This document shows positions 52,647 to 60,872 of a stretch of DNA of 64,000 bases, piece after piece. Source of the DNA: SUP05 sp964577715. GTDB lineage: Bacteria; Pseudomonadota; Gammaproteobacteria; PS1; Pseudothioglobaceae. Under the pieces are notes generated by a model. The model searched no databases. It saw only the letters and a list, made by a program, of their open reading frames with translations, and had not been told where the DNA came from. A program made the position numbers and the translations under genes. Position 1 is the stretch's first letter; the number at the start of each line of letters is the position of its first letter. The stretch lies in the NCBI GenBank assembly GCA_964577715.1, contig CAZOAA010000004.1, forward strand, positions 4,370-68,369, given 5' to 3'.

Positions 52647-54895
52647 GAACCTCCTCCTGTTGCATGATTTGCATTAACAAATACACAATTATTTGCAACT
52701 GATTCACTAACAACAACTGGTACGCCTAGGTATTCACCATCTTGAGTTACTTCCAATTTTTTGGCAGTTGCTTTATTCATTGATGCTGTATTTATTTTTC
52801 CGATCTTTGTTGCTTGTAATGAAGCAGAATGCCTTGATAAAGCATCTATTGAGTAAGGAGACTTTTGCCAAATAACGTTAATACCACGCTTGACTTTAAT
52901 ATCAATATTTTCATCATGCACATGCTGCTTATGACTTTGGTGCACAACCTCACTAGCGGCTTGTGAAGAATCTGCATAATGAAAACCTGGAAGCTCTAAC
53001 AAATCTGCCAACACTTTTAATATCTTCCAAGCTGGCTTTGCCTCACCTGGCGCACTGACTGCTGCTGGGAATGTTTGCACTTCGCCATCAATATTAACAT
53101 GAGACCCTGATGTTTCATAAAAACCTGCCATTGGCAATAAGACATCTGAATACTGTGATACCGACTCATCTTTAAAGCTATTTAAAGAAATAACAAATGT
53201 ATCGTTACTACTCAACGCTTCAATAGCTTGTATAGAATTATGAAAATCATATTGTGGATAAACATCTAACAAAATATATGCTTTTAAATCGTCCGCCAAC
53301 ATGGCGTTTGCATCCAAGCCATTTTTACCTGGAACAAAGCCAGTTAAATTAGCTGCATTTGAATTCGCAGTTGCACTCACATTAAGTGTTGTTGAATTTG
53401 TTTGCTGTGCAATTTCATGAATTAAATTTGAAATACTTAATGCTTGCGGATTGTTAATAACGTGCTCACCTAAAATAATCACAGAATTATCTGAATCTGA
53501 TAATTGATTAGCTAATTGCTGTGCTGAATCAGAAACTTCAACACTCTCTAAATACTCTGGAATCTCAGCATGTGCATCTTGTAAAATTGATTTTAATACA
53601 CCTGCCAAAGTTGCCGCCATTTGACTTGGTGGAATAATATTTTCACTATTAAGTTTGTAATTAAAATCAAACGCCGTTGCATTCATTACATCAATACTAG
53701 CGCCAGAAAGGTTAGCTTTGCGCAGACGATGATTAATCATTGGTTGTTCTAATCGTAGGTTAGATCCAATAACAAGTGCATGATCAACACCTTCTAAACC
53801 AGCTAACTTAATATTAGATTCAAGAGCAATTGTATTGTTCGAATCTTTAATATTAAGACGATAGTCAATATTCTCAGAGCCAACTTCTCTTAGAATCTTT
53901 TGTAATAAGTGAAACTCTTCTAGCGTTGCTGTATTTGAAGCCAATGCACCTAATTTATCTGCTTGACGAGCGTTAAACACATTATTAGCCAAACCTCGAA
54001 TAGCAAAATCAAGCGCAACATTCCATTCAACCTCTTGCCACTTGCCTTCTACTTTAATTTGTGGTGCGAGCAATCTATCCTCATGAGATAAACCCTCATA
54101 AGAAAAACGATCTCTGTCTGAAATCCAAGTTTCATTAAAGCTATCATTATCTTTGGCAACAACGCGCTTAACCTTGCCTTTATAAGTTTGCACATAGATA
54201 TTTGAACCTACCAAATCATGTCTTGCAATGTTTGAAACCGCATTCATTTGCCAAGATCTTAATTCATAACGGAAAGGCTTTGAAGTTAGTGCGCCCACTG
54301 GACAAACATCAATCATATTGCCTGAAAGCTCTGACTGGATACCTTCTTCTAAAAACGGCTCAATCTTTAAATCTTCACCACGACCAGTACCCCCCATTTC
54401 CATAATACCAGCTACTTCGGCGCCAAAGCGCACACAACGCGTACAATGAATACAGCGTGTCATATCTGTTTGAATCAGTGCGCCAATATCACTATCAGCG
54501 ACAATACGCTTACCTTCGCTAAAGCGCGAAACATCTGAGCCATAGTCCATGGCCACGTCTTGCAGCTCACACTCACCACCTTGATCACAAATTGGGCAAT
54601 CTAGCGGATGGTTAATGAGCAAAAATTCCATCACTGCTTTTTGAGAAGCCTTAGCTTTTTCATTTTGAGTGTGAATTTTCATACCGTCGGCAATTGGCGT
54701 AGAACAAGCTGGTTGAGGCTTAGGAGCACCTTCAACATCAACCAAACACATACGACAGCTAGCGGCTATTGATAATTTTTTGTGATAGCAAAATCTTGGC
54801 ACACTGATACCTTCTCTATCAGTAACAGCGATTAGCATTTCACCTGCTTTGGCGTTAACTACATTACCGTCAATTTCAATTTCAATATCAGCCAT
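52643..54895 (-). CDS. nuoG: NADH-quinone oxidoreductase subunit G
   Basis: Large peripheral iron-sulfur subunit, 750 residues. The N-terminal 2Fe-2S domain (CYHKKLSIAASCRMCLVDVEG), the histidine-ligated 4Fe-4S site (HPLDCPICDQGGECELQD) and the CIHCTRCVRFGAEVAG...CPVGAL set are complete. The molybdopterin-oxidoreductase-like remainder is present but lacks cofactor motifs, as usual. It shares a base with nuoF. Confidence 0.96.
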   Translation of the reverse strand: MADIEIEIDGNVVNAKAGEMLIAVTDREGISVPRFCYHKKLSIAASCRMCLVDVEGAPKPQPACSTPIADGMKIHTQNEKAKASQKAVMEFLLINHPLDCPICDQGGECELQDVAMDYGSDVSRFSEGKRIVADSDIGALIQTDMTRCIHCTRCVRFGAEVAGIMEMGGTGRGEDLKIEPFLEEGIQSELSGNMIDVCPVGALTSKPFRYELRSWQMNAVSNIARHDLVGSNIYVQTYKGKVKRVVAKDNDSFNETWISDRDRFSYEGLSHEDRLLAPQIKVEGKWQEVEWNVALDFAIRGLANNVFNARQADKLGALASNTATLEEFHLLQKILREVGSENIDYRLNIKDSNNTIALESNIKLAGLEGVDHALVIGSNLRLEQPMINHRLRKANLSGASIDVMNATAFDFNYKLNSENIIPPSQMAATLAGVLKSILQDAHAEIPEYLESVEVSDSAQQLANQLSDSDNSVIILGEHVINNPQALSISNLIHEIAQQTNSTTLNVSATANSNAANLTGFVPGKNGLDANAMLADDLKAYILLDVYPQYDFHNSIQAIEALSSNDTFVISLNSFKDESVSQYSDVLLPMAGFYETSGSHVNIDGEVQTFPAAVSAPGEAKPAWKILKVLADLLELPGFHYADSSQAASEVVHQSHKQHVHDENIDIKVKRGINVIWQKSPYSIDALSRHSASLQATKIGKINTASMNKATAKKLEVTQDGEYLGVPVVVSESVANNCVFVNANHATGGGS

Positions 54896-56163
54896 TATCC
54901 TTTCACCATACTCTTGCCATGCTCGATGTAATATTCGAACTCTTCGCGGAAATTTCTCAAGAAACTTTCAACTGGCATCGCTGCAGCATCGCCAAGTGCA
55001 CAAATTGTATTGCCAATAATCTTATCTTGAACCCCTAAAAGCAAATCAATGTCATCGGCTTTTCCATTGCCATCCATAATACGTTTTAACACACGATACA
55101 GCCAACCTGTGCCTTCACGACATGGTGTACATTGACCGCATGACTCATCGTAATAAAAGTGTGCTAATCGCGTCAATGCTTCAACCATACACGTTGAATC
55201 ATCCATTACAATAACTGATCCTGCGCCTAACATAGAGCCTGCCTTATCAATACCGTCGTAATCCATGGTCATACCCATGGCAACTTCTGCCGTTAATACC
55301 GGTGTTGAAGATCCACCTGGAATCACTGCCTTTAATTTACCGCCATCACGAACACCGCCTGCCATTTCAAGCAAATCTTTAAAAGGCGTGCCCATTGGCA
55401 CTTCAAAATTAGATGGTTTATTAACATGACCAGAAACTGAAAACAACTTACAACCGCCAGAATTTTCAACACCAATATCGGCAAACCATTGTCCGCCTTG
55501 GGCTAATATTTCAGGTACTGATGCAAAGCTTTCGGTATTGTTAATCGTGGTCGGTTTGCCAAACAAGCCAATATTAGCTGGGAATGGCGGCTTAAATCTT
55601 GGCTGACCCTTTTTGCCTTCAATTGATTCTAAAAGTGCAGTTTCTTCGCCGCAAATATAAGCGCCTGCACCTAAGTGTGCATACAAGTCAAAACTAATTT
55701 CACTGCCATCTAAGTTTTTACCTAGTAAACCCGCAGCGTAAGCTTCTTTTAGCGCACCTTCAAAACGATAGAATGGCTCCATAAACTCACCACGGATATA
55801 GTTATAGCCAACCGTTGCATTCATCACAAAACTACCAATCGCCATGCCTTCAATCACTGCGTGGGGGTTGAATCTTAAAATATCTCTGTCTTTACAAGTG
55901 CCTGGCTCGCCTTCGTCTGAATTACAAACTACATATTTTTGCACATTAGCATTACGTGGCATAAAGCTCCACTTAAGTCCAGTTGGAAAACCTGCACCGC
56001 CGCGACCACGCAAACCAGAAGTTTTTAATTCATCAATAATTTGTTCAGGAGTAAACTCTCCTTTAAGGATTTTTCGCCAAACTGAATAACCACCATTTGC
56101 CTCATAGGTTTTGAGAGACCATGATTTCTTTTGATCTAAGGTTTTAAAACAAACTTCATTCAT
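54895..56163 (-). CDS. nuoF: NADH-quinone oxidoreductase subunit F
   Basis: Binds NADH, FMN and cluster N3, the electron entry site. The 422 residues contain GRGGAGFPTGLKW (FMN/NADH), GAGAYICGEETALLESIEG, and the ESCGQCTPCREGT motif with a fourth cysteine downstream (NTICALGDA). It overlaps nuoE by 4 bases. Confidence 0.97.
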   Translation of the reverse strand: MNEVCFKTLDQKKSWSLKTYEANGGYSVWRKILKGEFTPEQIIDELKTSGLRGRGGAGFPTGLKWSFMPRNANVQKYVVCNSDEGEPGTCKDRDILRFNPHAVIEGMAIGSFVMNATVGYNYIRGEFMEPFYRFEGALKEAYAAGLLGKNLDGSEISFDLYAHLGAGAYICGEETALLESIEGKKGQPRFKPPFPANIGLFGKPTTINNTESFASVPEILAQGGQWFADIGVENSGGCKLFSVSGHVNKPSNFEVPMGTPFKDLLEMAGGVRDGGKLKAVIPGGSSTPVLTAEVAMGMTMDYDGIDKAGSMLGAGSVIVMDDSTCMVEALTRLAHFYYDESCGQCTPCREGTGWLYRVLKRIMDGNGKADDIDLLLGVQDKIIGNTICALGDAAAMPVESFLRNFREEFEYYIEHGKSMVKG

Positions 56164-56633
56164 TTTAGACCATCCACAATTTCATCAATCTTATCGGCTG
56201 TTAAGTTTTCATAGTATTGATCACCAATTTGAAACATTGGCGCACCTACACAAGCGCCTAAGCACTCAACTTTTTTAACGTTAATCAGCCCATCTTTAGT
56301 GACTTCACCAGTTTTTACACCTAATTTTTTCTCTAGGTGTGAAACCAAATCGTCGGCGCCATTCAGCATGCAAGAAATATTATGGCAGATTCGAATGGTG
56401 TGCTTACCAACCGGCTTGTGATTATAATTTTCATAAAAGGTTGCCACTTCTTGTGCAGCAATGCCTGGCATATCTAAATAATCAGCAACAGCTTGAATAG
56501 CCTCAGGCGTTAGGCTATTTTCATTTTCTGTTTGAACAATTTTTAGCGCCTCCATCACAGCAGAACTCTGTCGTCCTTCTGGATATTTTGCTATCCAAGC
56601 GTCAATTTGTTTTTTTGCTTTACTTGAAATCAT
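56160..56633 (-). CDS. nuoE: NADH-quinone oxidoreductase subunit E
   Basis: Thioredoxin-fold subunit with 2Fe-2S cluster N1a. The 157 residues have two cysteine pairs, CHNISCMLNGA and CLGACVGAP. It overlaps nuoD and nuoF by 4 bases each. Confidence 0.96.
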   Translation of the reverse strand: MISSKAKKQIDAWIAKYPEGRQSSAVMEALKIVQTENENSLTPEAIQAVADYLDMPGIAAQEVATFYENYNHKPVGKHTIRICHNISCMLNGADDLVSHLEKKLGVKTGEVTKDGLINVKKVECLGACVGAPMFQIGDQYYENLTADKIDEIVDGLK

Positions 56634-57883
56634 CTGTCTATCTCACCAAATACAATATCCTGCGTACCAATAATGGTAACTACGTCAGATAGCATATGGC
56701 CTCTTGCCATCTCATCCATCGAAGCTAAATGTGCAAAACCCGGTGCTCTCATCTTGACTCGATAAGGTTTGTTTGCACCATCAGATACTAAATACACACC
56801 AAACTCGCCTTTCGGGTGCTCAACTGCAGAATAAACCTCACCTTCTGGCAAAGAATAACCCTCAGTAAATAGTTTAAAGTGATGAATTAACGACTCCATA
56901 TCATCTTTCATATCAACACGTTTTGGCGGTGATACTTTATGATCATCACTCATGACTGGGCCAGGATTTTGACGCAACCAATCAACACATTGTTTAATAA
57001 TTCGATTTGATTGGCGCATTTCTTCCATGCGCACTAAATAACGATCGTAACTATCACCAGTAACGCCAACCGGAATATCAAACTCTAACTGGTCATATAC
57101 CGAATACGGCTGATTTTTTCTAAGATCCCAAGCCACGCCAGAACCACGAAGCATTGGGCCAGTAAAACCCATTTGTTTGGCGCGATTAGCAGAAACAATG
57201 CCGATATTAACCAAACGTTGTTTCCAAATACGGTTGTCAGTTAACAAGTCATCATATTGCTTAATACTCTTAGGGAATTCTTTTGCAAAATCATCGATAA
57301 AGTCCAATAATGAACCTTGTCGATTTTCATTCATGACTTTTAATTCTTTTTCAGTTCGAAAATCTGACTCTAAATACTGAGGCATACTATCAGGAAGGTC
57401 ACGATAAACGCCACCCGGACGATAATAAGTTGCATGCATACGAGAGCCTGATACTGCCTCGTAACAATCAATTAATTTCTCACGTTCACGGAAGGCATAA
57501 AGAAAAATACTCATCGCACCCACATCAAGGCCATGTGTACCTAGCCACATCAAGTGATTTAACAGGCGAGTAATCTCATCAAACATAACTCGAATATATT
57601 TAGCACGCTCTGGTACTTCGAGCTCAAGCATGGTTTCAATCGCCATAACATAAGCATGCTCATTACACATCATTGAAACGTAGTCTAAGCGATCCATATA
57701 ACCAATAGATTGATTGTACGGCTTAGACTCTGCTAATTTTTCAGTACCTCGATGAAGCAGTCCAATATGTGGATCTGCGCGTTCAATGACTTCACCATCA
57801 ATTTCTAAAATCAGGCGCAATACACCGTGCGCTGCAGGATGTTGCGGGCCAAAATTAAGGGTGTAGTTACGAATCTCAGCCAT
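56630..57883 (-). CDS. nuoD: NADH-quinone oxidoreductase subunit D
   Basis: 49-kDa-type subunit forming the quinone site. The 417 residues include FGPQHPAAHGVLRL with the quinone-binding histidine, PHIGLLHRGTEKL, LDYVSMMCNEHAY and the C-terminal DIVFGEIDR. NuoD is separate from NuoC, not fused as in E. coli. One base separates it from nuoC. Confidence 0.97.
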   Translation of the reverse strand: MAEIRNYTLNFGPQHPAAHGVLRLILEIDGEVIERADPHIGLLHRGTEKLAESKPYNQSIGYMDRLDYVSMMCNEHAYVMAIETMLELEVPERAKYIRVMFDEITRLLNHLMWLGTHGLDVGAMSIFLYAFREREKLIDCYEAVSGSRMHATYYRPGGVYRDLPDSMPQYLESDFRTEKELKVMNENRQGSLLDFIDDFAKEFPKSIKQYDDLLTDNRIWKQRLVNIGIVSANRAKQMGFTGPMLRGSGVAWDLRKNQPYSVYDQLEFDIPVGVTGDSYDRYLVRMEEMRQSNRIIKQCVDWLRQNPGPVMSDDHKVSPPKRVDMKDDMESLIHHFKLFTEGYSLPEGEVYSAVEHPKGEFGVYLVSDGANKPYRVKMRAPGFAHLASMDEMARGHMLSDVVTIIGTQDIVFGEIDR

Positions 57884-57884
57884 C

Positions 57885-58499
57885 TTATTTTCTAATTACT
57901 CTCGGCACGTTTACGTTAGGCTCAATGCTTACAGGTTCATAAACCACACGACCTAATTCTTCGTCATAACGCATCTCCACTTCGCCAATCATTGGAAAGT
58001 CTTTACGCAGTGGATGCCCTACAAAACCATAGTCTGTCAAAATACGGCGTAAATCAGTATGGTTCTCAAACAAAATGCCCATCAAGTCAAACGCCTCACG
58101 CTCATACCAGTCGGCCGATGCCCAAATACCAGTCACAGATTTAATAATTGGCTCTACCCCATCAACATAAGCCTTAACACGAATCCTTTGATTTTTACTA
58201 ACCGATAATAGGTGATAAACTACAGCAAAACGTTTGTCACTTTCATTTTCACTACCTTGGGTCTCTCTTCCTCTACCAAAACCAGAAGAGCTAGCATCAG
58301 CGTTCCAATCTGATTGGCCATAAGTTAGATAATCAACACCACATAAGTCAATCAAAGTATCAAAAGAGAAAAAATCTCTAAGCTTTAAACAGACTTTAAT
58401 AATGTCATTAGAATCAACTGTTAAAGTCAACTCTCCAAATGCTTCGACTAAGGCATCATCGCCAAATTCTTCAATTAATAATTCTTTCAATTCTTCCAT
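57885..58499 (-). CDS. nuoC: NADH-quinone oxidoreductase subunit C
   Basis: 30-kDa-type structural subunit of the peripheral arm. The 204 residues have the family signature YEREAFDLMGILFENHTDLRRILTDYGFVGHPLRKDFP. An insertion near residues 70-85 (DASSSGFGRGRETQG) lengthens the first domain. It shares one base with nuoB. Confidence 0.95.
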   Translation of the reverse strand: MEELKELLIEEFGDDALVEAFGELTLTVDSNDIIKVCLKLRDFFSFDTLIDLCGVDYLTYGQSDWNADASSSGFGRGRETQGSENESDKRFAVVYHLLSVSKNQRIRVKAYVDGVEPIIKSVTGIWASADWYEREAFDLMGILFENHTDLRRILTDYGFVGHPLRKDFPMIGEVEMRYDEELGRVVYEPVSIEPNVNVPRVIRK

Positions 58500-58978
58500 T
58501 ATGTTCTCGCAATGGTATTGGTACGACGAATTTTATCTTGTAATTGCAAAATACCATAAAGCAGTGCCTCTGCTGTTGGTGGGCAACCTGGCACATAAAT
58601 ATCAACTGGAACAATACGATCACAACCACGCACAACCGCATAGGAATAATGATAATATCCGCCACCGTTTGCGCAAGAACCCATTGAGATTACCCATCTT
58701 GGCTCAGGCATTTGGTCATAAACCTTTCTAAGTGCTGGTGCCATTTTATTAGTTAATGTACCTGCCACAATCATTAAATCAGATTGGCGAGGGGTTGGGC
58801 GGAATACAATACCAAAACGGTCTAAATCATAACGCGAGGAACCTGCCTCCATCATTTCTACCGCACAACAAGCCAAGCCAAAGGTCATTGGCCATAGTGA
58901 ACCTGTTCTTGCCCAGTTGATAACTTTGTCAAGTGACGTGGTGACAAAGCCTTCTTTCATTAAACCTTCAATAGCCAA
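58499..58978 (-). CDS. nuoB: NADH-quinone oxidoreductase subunit B
   Basis: Carries terminal cluster N2, which reduces quinone. The 159 residues show all four cysteine ligands: the adjacent pair in ACCAVEMM, one in GSCANGGGYY and one in VPGCPPTAEALLYGI. It follows nuoA by 3 bases. Confidence 0.97.
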   Translation of the reverse strand: MAIEGLMKEGFVTTSLDKVINWARTGSLWPMTFGLACCAVEMMEAGSSRYDLDRFGIVFRPTPRQSDLMIVAGTLTNKMAPALRKVYDQMPEPRWVISMGSCANGGGYYHYSYAVVRGCDRIVPVDIYVPGCPPTAEALLYGILQLQDKIRRTNTIART

Positions 58979-58981
58979 AAA

Positions 58982-59338
58982 TTACTCCCACTCCAGTGCG
59001 CCGTTCTTCCATTCAAATATGAAGCCCACCACCAGTAAAAATAAAAAGACACTCATGCCAACAAAGCCAAACCAACCTAATTGTGACTGAACAACTGCCC
59101 AAGGAAATACAAAAGCAACTTCTAAATCAAACAAAATAAAAAGGATTGCAACTAAATAGTAGCGTACATTGAAATACATACGTGAATCATCAAAAGCAGG
59201 GAAGCCACATTCGAATTGAGAATTTTTTTCTTCGTCTGGTTTGCTTGGGCCCAGCAAATAACCAATCAACATTGGTCCTACGCCAAAAGCAACGCCTAGA
59301 AAAATAAAAACCATGATAGGTAAGTAATTTTCTAACAC
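58982..59338 (-). CDS. nuoA: NADH-quinone oxidoreductase subunit A
   Basis: Three-helix membrane subunit, first gene of the operon. The 118 residues include the loop FECGFPAFDDSRMYFNVRYY with its conserved cysteine. The start is a GTG at 59338 (MLENYLPIMVF), with GGGAG about 10 bases upstream. Gene order nuoA to nuoN is complete and unbroken. Confidence 0.95.
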   Translation of the reverse strand: MLENYLPIMVFIFLGVAFGVGPMLIGYLLGPSKPDEEKNSQFECGFPAFDDSRMYFNVRYYLVAILFILFDLEVAFVFPWAVVQSQLGWFGFVGMSVFLFLLVVGFIFEWKNGALEWE

Positions 59339-59376
59339 CTAATCAATCTCCCTTTACCTCTTGATAGAAGTCAAAT

Positions 59377-59382
59377 ATTATA
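59377..59382 (-). promoter_or_regulatory. likely -10 element of the nuo operon promoter
   Basis: A perfect TATAAT (read leftward) lies 39 bases before the nuoA GTG, in the 94-base gap after tldD. The -35 is weak, so this rests on the -10 and on position. Confidence 0.5.
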
Positions 59383-59432
59383 TCTAATTTACAAAATAAC
59401 AAAGAAATAATTTAAGCATAAATATTGCTAAT

Positions 59433-60857
59433 TTATTGCTTAACTTCCGTGCCACCTACTGTTAGTTGATCTATTTTTAAACTTGGCTGTCCCACACCGA
59501 CTGGTACAGATTGTCCATCTTTGCCACACACACCAATACCGCTATCTAGCTTAAGATCATTCGCTACCATTGATATTTTTTTAAGCACCTCATCGCCAGA
59601 GCCAATTAGAGTGGCACCTTTTACTGGCGTGGTGATTTTTCCATTTTTAATTAAATAAGCTTCATTTGCCGAGAATACAAATTTACCTGAAGTAATATCC
59701 ACCTGGCCACCATCAAAATTCACTGCATAAAGTCCATCTTCCACTGAAGTAATCATTTCATTCAAATTATCCGATCCGTTAAGCATGTAAGTATTAGTCA
59801 TTCTTGGCATAGGAATATGTGCATACGACTCACGCCTCGCATTACCGGTTGATTTTTTACCCATTAACCCAGCATTAAGCTTATCAAACAGATAGCCTTT
59901 TAAGATGCCATTCTCAATTAGCGTGGTATTTTGTGTTGGTGTGCCCTCATCATCAATCGTCAAACTGCCACGTCGGTTAGCCAAAGTACCATTATCTACA
60001 ATCGTACATTTATCACTCGCTACCTGCTCACCAATTCTATCTGTAAATACGGAAGAGCCTTTACGATTAAAGTCCCCTTCCAATCCGTGTCCAATCGCCT
60101 CATGCAATAAAACTCCTGGCCATCCTGGGCCAAGTATCACTGGCATATTACCCGCTGGCGCACCTTTAGCCTCTAATGCTACTAATGCTTGTCGAATAGC
60201 CTCATTGGTATATATTTCAGCTAAGTTATGATCAATAAAATATCGATAATCATATCGACCACCGCCGCCACTAGAGGCGTGTTCAACTCTGCCATCATGC
60301 TCAACAATCACACTGACACTAACGCGCACCATTGGGCGATAATCTTTCTGATAAACGCCATCAGTAGAAACAATTAAAACTTCTGTATAAGCACCTGAGA
60401 GTGATGCGCTCACTTGCTTAACTTTAGGCTCTTTCCTGGCAATTAAATCAATTTTTTTTAATAAATCTACTTTCTCTTCAGAAGTCAAACTTCCCAATGG
60501 GCTTAAACCATTATATTTCGCCACTTGTGGTACCGAATGAAAAGCCTGGATAGGTTGTGGTGACTGGTGTTTAGAAATTCCCCTTGCAAATTCAGCGGCT
60601 TTTTCAATGGCCTTAATATTTAAATCGTCAGAATAAGCAAAACCAGTTTGCTCACCTTTAACTGCCCGAGTTCCTACGCCGTGGCTAATATGATAAGTGC
60701 CAGACTTAACAATACTTTCTTCTAAAAACCAAGATTCAGCCACAGAATGTTGGAAATATAAGTCTGCATAATTAACGCCTTTAACAGCTAAAGAAGATAA
60801 TAGTGATGTGATTTTTTCTTGATTTAGATGATGATCATCTAATAATTGTTCGATCAT
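59433..60857 (-). CDS. tldD: metalloprotease TldD
   Basis: Zinc-dependent peptidase that works with TldE (PmbA) on small peptides such as microcin precursors and CcdA. The 474 residues carry the HExxxH site as HEAIGHGLEGDF (H252, E253, H256), SSGGGGRYDYRYF and the C-terminal GIGVCGKDGQSVPVGVGQP. It follows the yhdP-like gene by 15 bases, the yhdP-tldD order of E. coli. tldE is not in the window. Confidence 0.95.
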   Translation of the reverse strand: MIEQLLDDHHLNQEKITSLLSSLAVKGVNYADLYFQHSVAESWFLEESIVKSGTYHISHGVGTRAVKGEQTGFAYSDDLNIKAIEKAAEFARGISKHQSPQPIQAFHSVPQVAKYNGLSPLGSLTSEEKVDLLKKIDLIARKEPKVKQVSASLSGAYTEVLIVSTDGVYQKDYRPMVRVSVSVIVEHDGRVEHASSGGGGRYDYRYFIDHNLAEIYTNEAIRQALVALEAKGAPAGNMPVILGPGWPGVLLHEAIGHGLEGDFNRKGSSVFTDRIGEQVASDKCTIVDNGTLANRRGSLTIDDEGTPTQNTTLIENGILKGYLFDKLNAGLMGKKSTGNARRESYAHIPMPRMTNTYMLNGSDNLNEMITSVEDGLYAVNFDGGQVDITSGKFVFSANEAYLIKNGKITTPVKGATLIGSGDEVLKKISMVANDLKLDSGIGVCGKDGQSVPVGVGQPSLKIDQLTVGGTEVKQ

Positions 60858-60872
60858 AATTTAGCTTATTGG